Shown: piece by piece, positions 33,053-34,032 of the stretch
Numbering within the stretch: position 1 is the stretch's first letter
How the letters are laid out: each line of letters starts with the position of its first letter
Source of the DNA: Bacteroidales bacterium
Lineage (GTDB): Bacteria > Bacteroidota > Bacteroidia > Bacteroidales > VadinHA17
Direction of reading: 5' to 3'
Assembly (NCBI GenBank): GCA_003141415.1
Contig: PLLX01000183.1
Span: 25,607-59,638 of the forward strand
DNA: 34,032 nt
Program-made: the position numbers and the translations under genes
Notes under the pieces: generated by a model
Told to the model about the DNA's origin: nothing
What the model saw: only the letters and a program-made list of their open reading frames with translations
Databases searched by the model: none

Positions 33053-34032
33053 ATGAAAAAAATCTTTTTAGTTTTTCTTCTGTCACTGATGATACTTTCG
33101 GTATCGGCACAGGAGAAAACGGTAAAGACCGGATGGAAGTTCGGCGGTGCTTTACCTGCAATTACCTTTGATTCTGATCTCGGGTTTCAGTATGGAGCTC
33201 TCGCAGAGTTTTTCAACTATGGTGATGGCAGCAAGTATCCTGATTTTTTCGATCATACATACACTGAAATTTCACGATATACTAAAGGAAGTGGCATTTA
33301 CAGGTTTATGTTCGAATCTAATCATCTTATCCCCGGAGTAGAATGGATAAGTGACCTTAGCTATCTTCCTGACCAGGCAGCTACTTTTTATGGATTCAAC
33401 GGATACGAATCAGTATATAATAAAGACTGGATGGATGATAAATTATCTTCTCCCCCTTACAGAACCAGAATGTTTTATCGTTTTCAGAAGAACCAGTTCA
33501 GATTTAAGAATGATTTTCAGGGAAAACTTTCGGGAGACCATTTAAAATGGAACGCAGGTTTCGCTTTTCAGGATTTTACTACAAGCTCTGTAAATATTGA
33601 TAAACTTAACAAAGGGAAAAAAGTTTTACTGCCTTCTGTTGACTCAATGCCTGGTCTTTTTGAACGATATCAGGCTCTCGGTATAATTCCTGCTGATGAG
33701 GCCAAGGGGGGGTGGATAAATACTGTTAAAGCAGGAATTACATGGGACAGTCGTGACAACAAGCCTAACCCGATGAAAGGTCTCTGGACAGAGATTGGAA
33801 TTGAAGCAGCGCCAAAATTCATGGGAAACAACTGGGGATTTTCAAAGTTATATATTATTCACCGTCAGTATTTTACATTAATAGAAAAAGATTTATCCCT
33901 TGTTTACAGGTTAGGATACCAGGCTACAATATCAGGACATACTCCATTTTTTTATCAGTCAGAGGTAATTACGTCCCGACTTACAGGAGCAACCTCTGAA
34001 GGCCTGGGTGGTTCAAAAACATTAAGAGGAAT
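33053..34032 (+). CDS. Omp85/BamA-like outer membrane barrel protein (3' truncated)
   Basis: An open frame of 326 full codons runs off the window end. A classical signal peptide (MKKIFLVFLLSLMILSVSAQ, cut after Ala19) is followed by a region rich in aromatic beta strands. The TWDSRDNKPNPMKGLW motif is the usual Omp85 barrel strand, and near the end GLGGSKTLRG resembles the GG..LRG segment of BamA/TamA-type barrels, close to the conserved loop 6. No POTRA domain is seen before the barrel, so it belongs to the POTRA-less surface-antigen group. The remaining barrel strands lie past the edge. Substrate and partners are unknown. It is separated by 101 nt from the divergent hutI gene. Confidence 0.85.
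   Translation, partial: MKKIFLVFLLSLMILSVSAQEKTVKTGWKFGGALPAITFDSDLGFQYGALAEFFNYGDGSKYPDFFDHTYTEISRYTKGSGIYRFMFESNHLIPGVEWISDLSYLPDQAATFYGFNGYESVYNKDWMDDKLSSPPYRTRMFYRFQKNQFRFKNDFQGKLSGDHLKWNAGFAFQDFTTSSVNIDKLNKGKKVLLPSVDSMPGLFERYQALGIIPADEAKGGWINTVKAGITWDSRDNKPNPMKGLWTEIGIEAAPKFMGNNWGFSKLYIIHRQYFTLIEKDLSLVYRLGYQATISGHTPFFYQSEVITSRLTGATSEGLGGSKTLRG

Noticed and set aside
33147-33545. Two short plus-strand frames near the window end
   Set aside because: They are out-of-frame shadows of the Omp85-type gene, whose true frame starts at 33053 and runs off the window.
1-34032. CRISPR arrays, tRNA or rRNA genes, insertion sequences, integrases, toxin-antitoxin or defence genes
   Set aside because: None was found: no evenly spaced direct repeats with unique spacers, no cloverleaf-like stretch in the gaps, and no transposase or defence motifs in the proteins.

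Overview
The window looks like chromosomal core DNA from a Bacteroidota bacterium, probably an anaerobe of the Bacteroidales/Marinilabiliales type. Four things point there. Several families are typical of or largely limited to that phylum (DUF5606, the DUF3276 PUR-like protein, DUF1573, long NusB, FtsK followed by a LolA-like protein). Exported proteins have signal peptides ending in ..AQ. Shine-Dalgarno sequences are absent before most starts. There are also matches to the Bacteroidota promoter (TTTG, about 18-19 nt, TAnnTTTG). DNA is AT-rich throughout. I see no phage, plasmid, CRISPR, IS, tRNA or rRNA sequence.

Layout. 1-840: the end of a NuoE/HndA-type [2Fe-2S] subunit, a terminator, and a small deoxyribosyltransferase-fold protein. 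868-7688: a YgiQ-type radical SAM enzyme diverging from a patatin-Omp85 outer membrane protein, then a 405-nt gap and a large TPR protein. 7671-13169 (minus): an ECF sigma factor / small membrane protein / Spy-like module, then phoH-purC-LysM/PBP1 protein. 13317-14905 (plus): a SAM-hydrolase-family protein and mazG. 14992-20099 (minus): DUF5606-agmatinase, and the operon nusB-DUF1573-yajC-ybbR-coaE-djlA-like. 20263-21158 (plus): a DUF3276 protein and a DUF456 membrane protein. 21155-23265 (minus): carbamate kinase and ornithine carbamoyltransferase. 23441-27407 (plus): a lipoprotein, ftsK and a lolA-like gene. 27404-28804 (minus): a membrane HD phosphodiesterase, diverging from an NlpC/P60 peptidase. 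29833-32951 (minus): a fused formiminotransferase-cyclodeaminase and hutI. From 33053: an Omp85-type barrel protein cut by the window end.

Functionally this is mostly housekeeping: transcription antitermination, secretion, CoA and purine synthesis, chromosome segregation and envelope upkeep. Added to that is amino-acid catabolism suited to fermentation: histidine to glutamate via HutI and FTCD, agmatine to putrescine, and citrulline/carbamoyl phosphate to ATP via OTC and carbamate kinase.

No new multi-gene system stands out. The strongest unexplained signal is in the gaps. At least six intergenic regions hold hairpins or paired inverted elements, several with arms made of short-period (about 7-9 nt) units, and many touch or overlap a stop codon. 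One supplies the C-terminus and stop of the agmatinase gene. Other points worth a second look are an HD phosphodiesterase lacking its expected ectodomain, a half-length YbbR protein, a DUF62 protein without the usual catalytic residues, and a possibly leaderless carbamate kinase mRNA.
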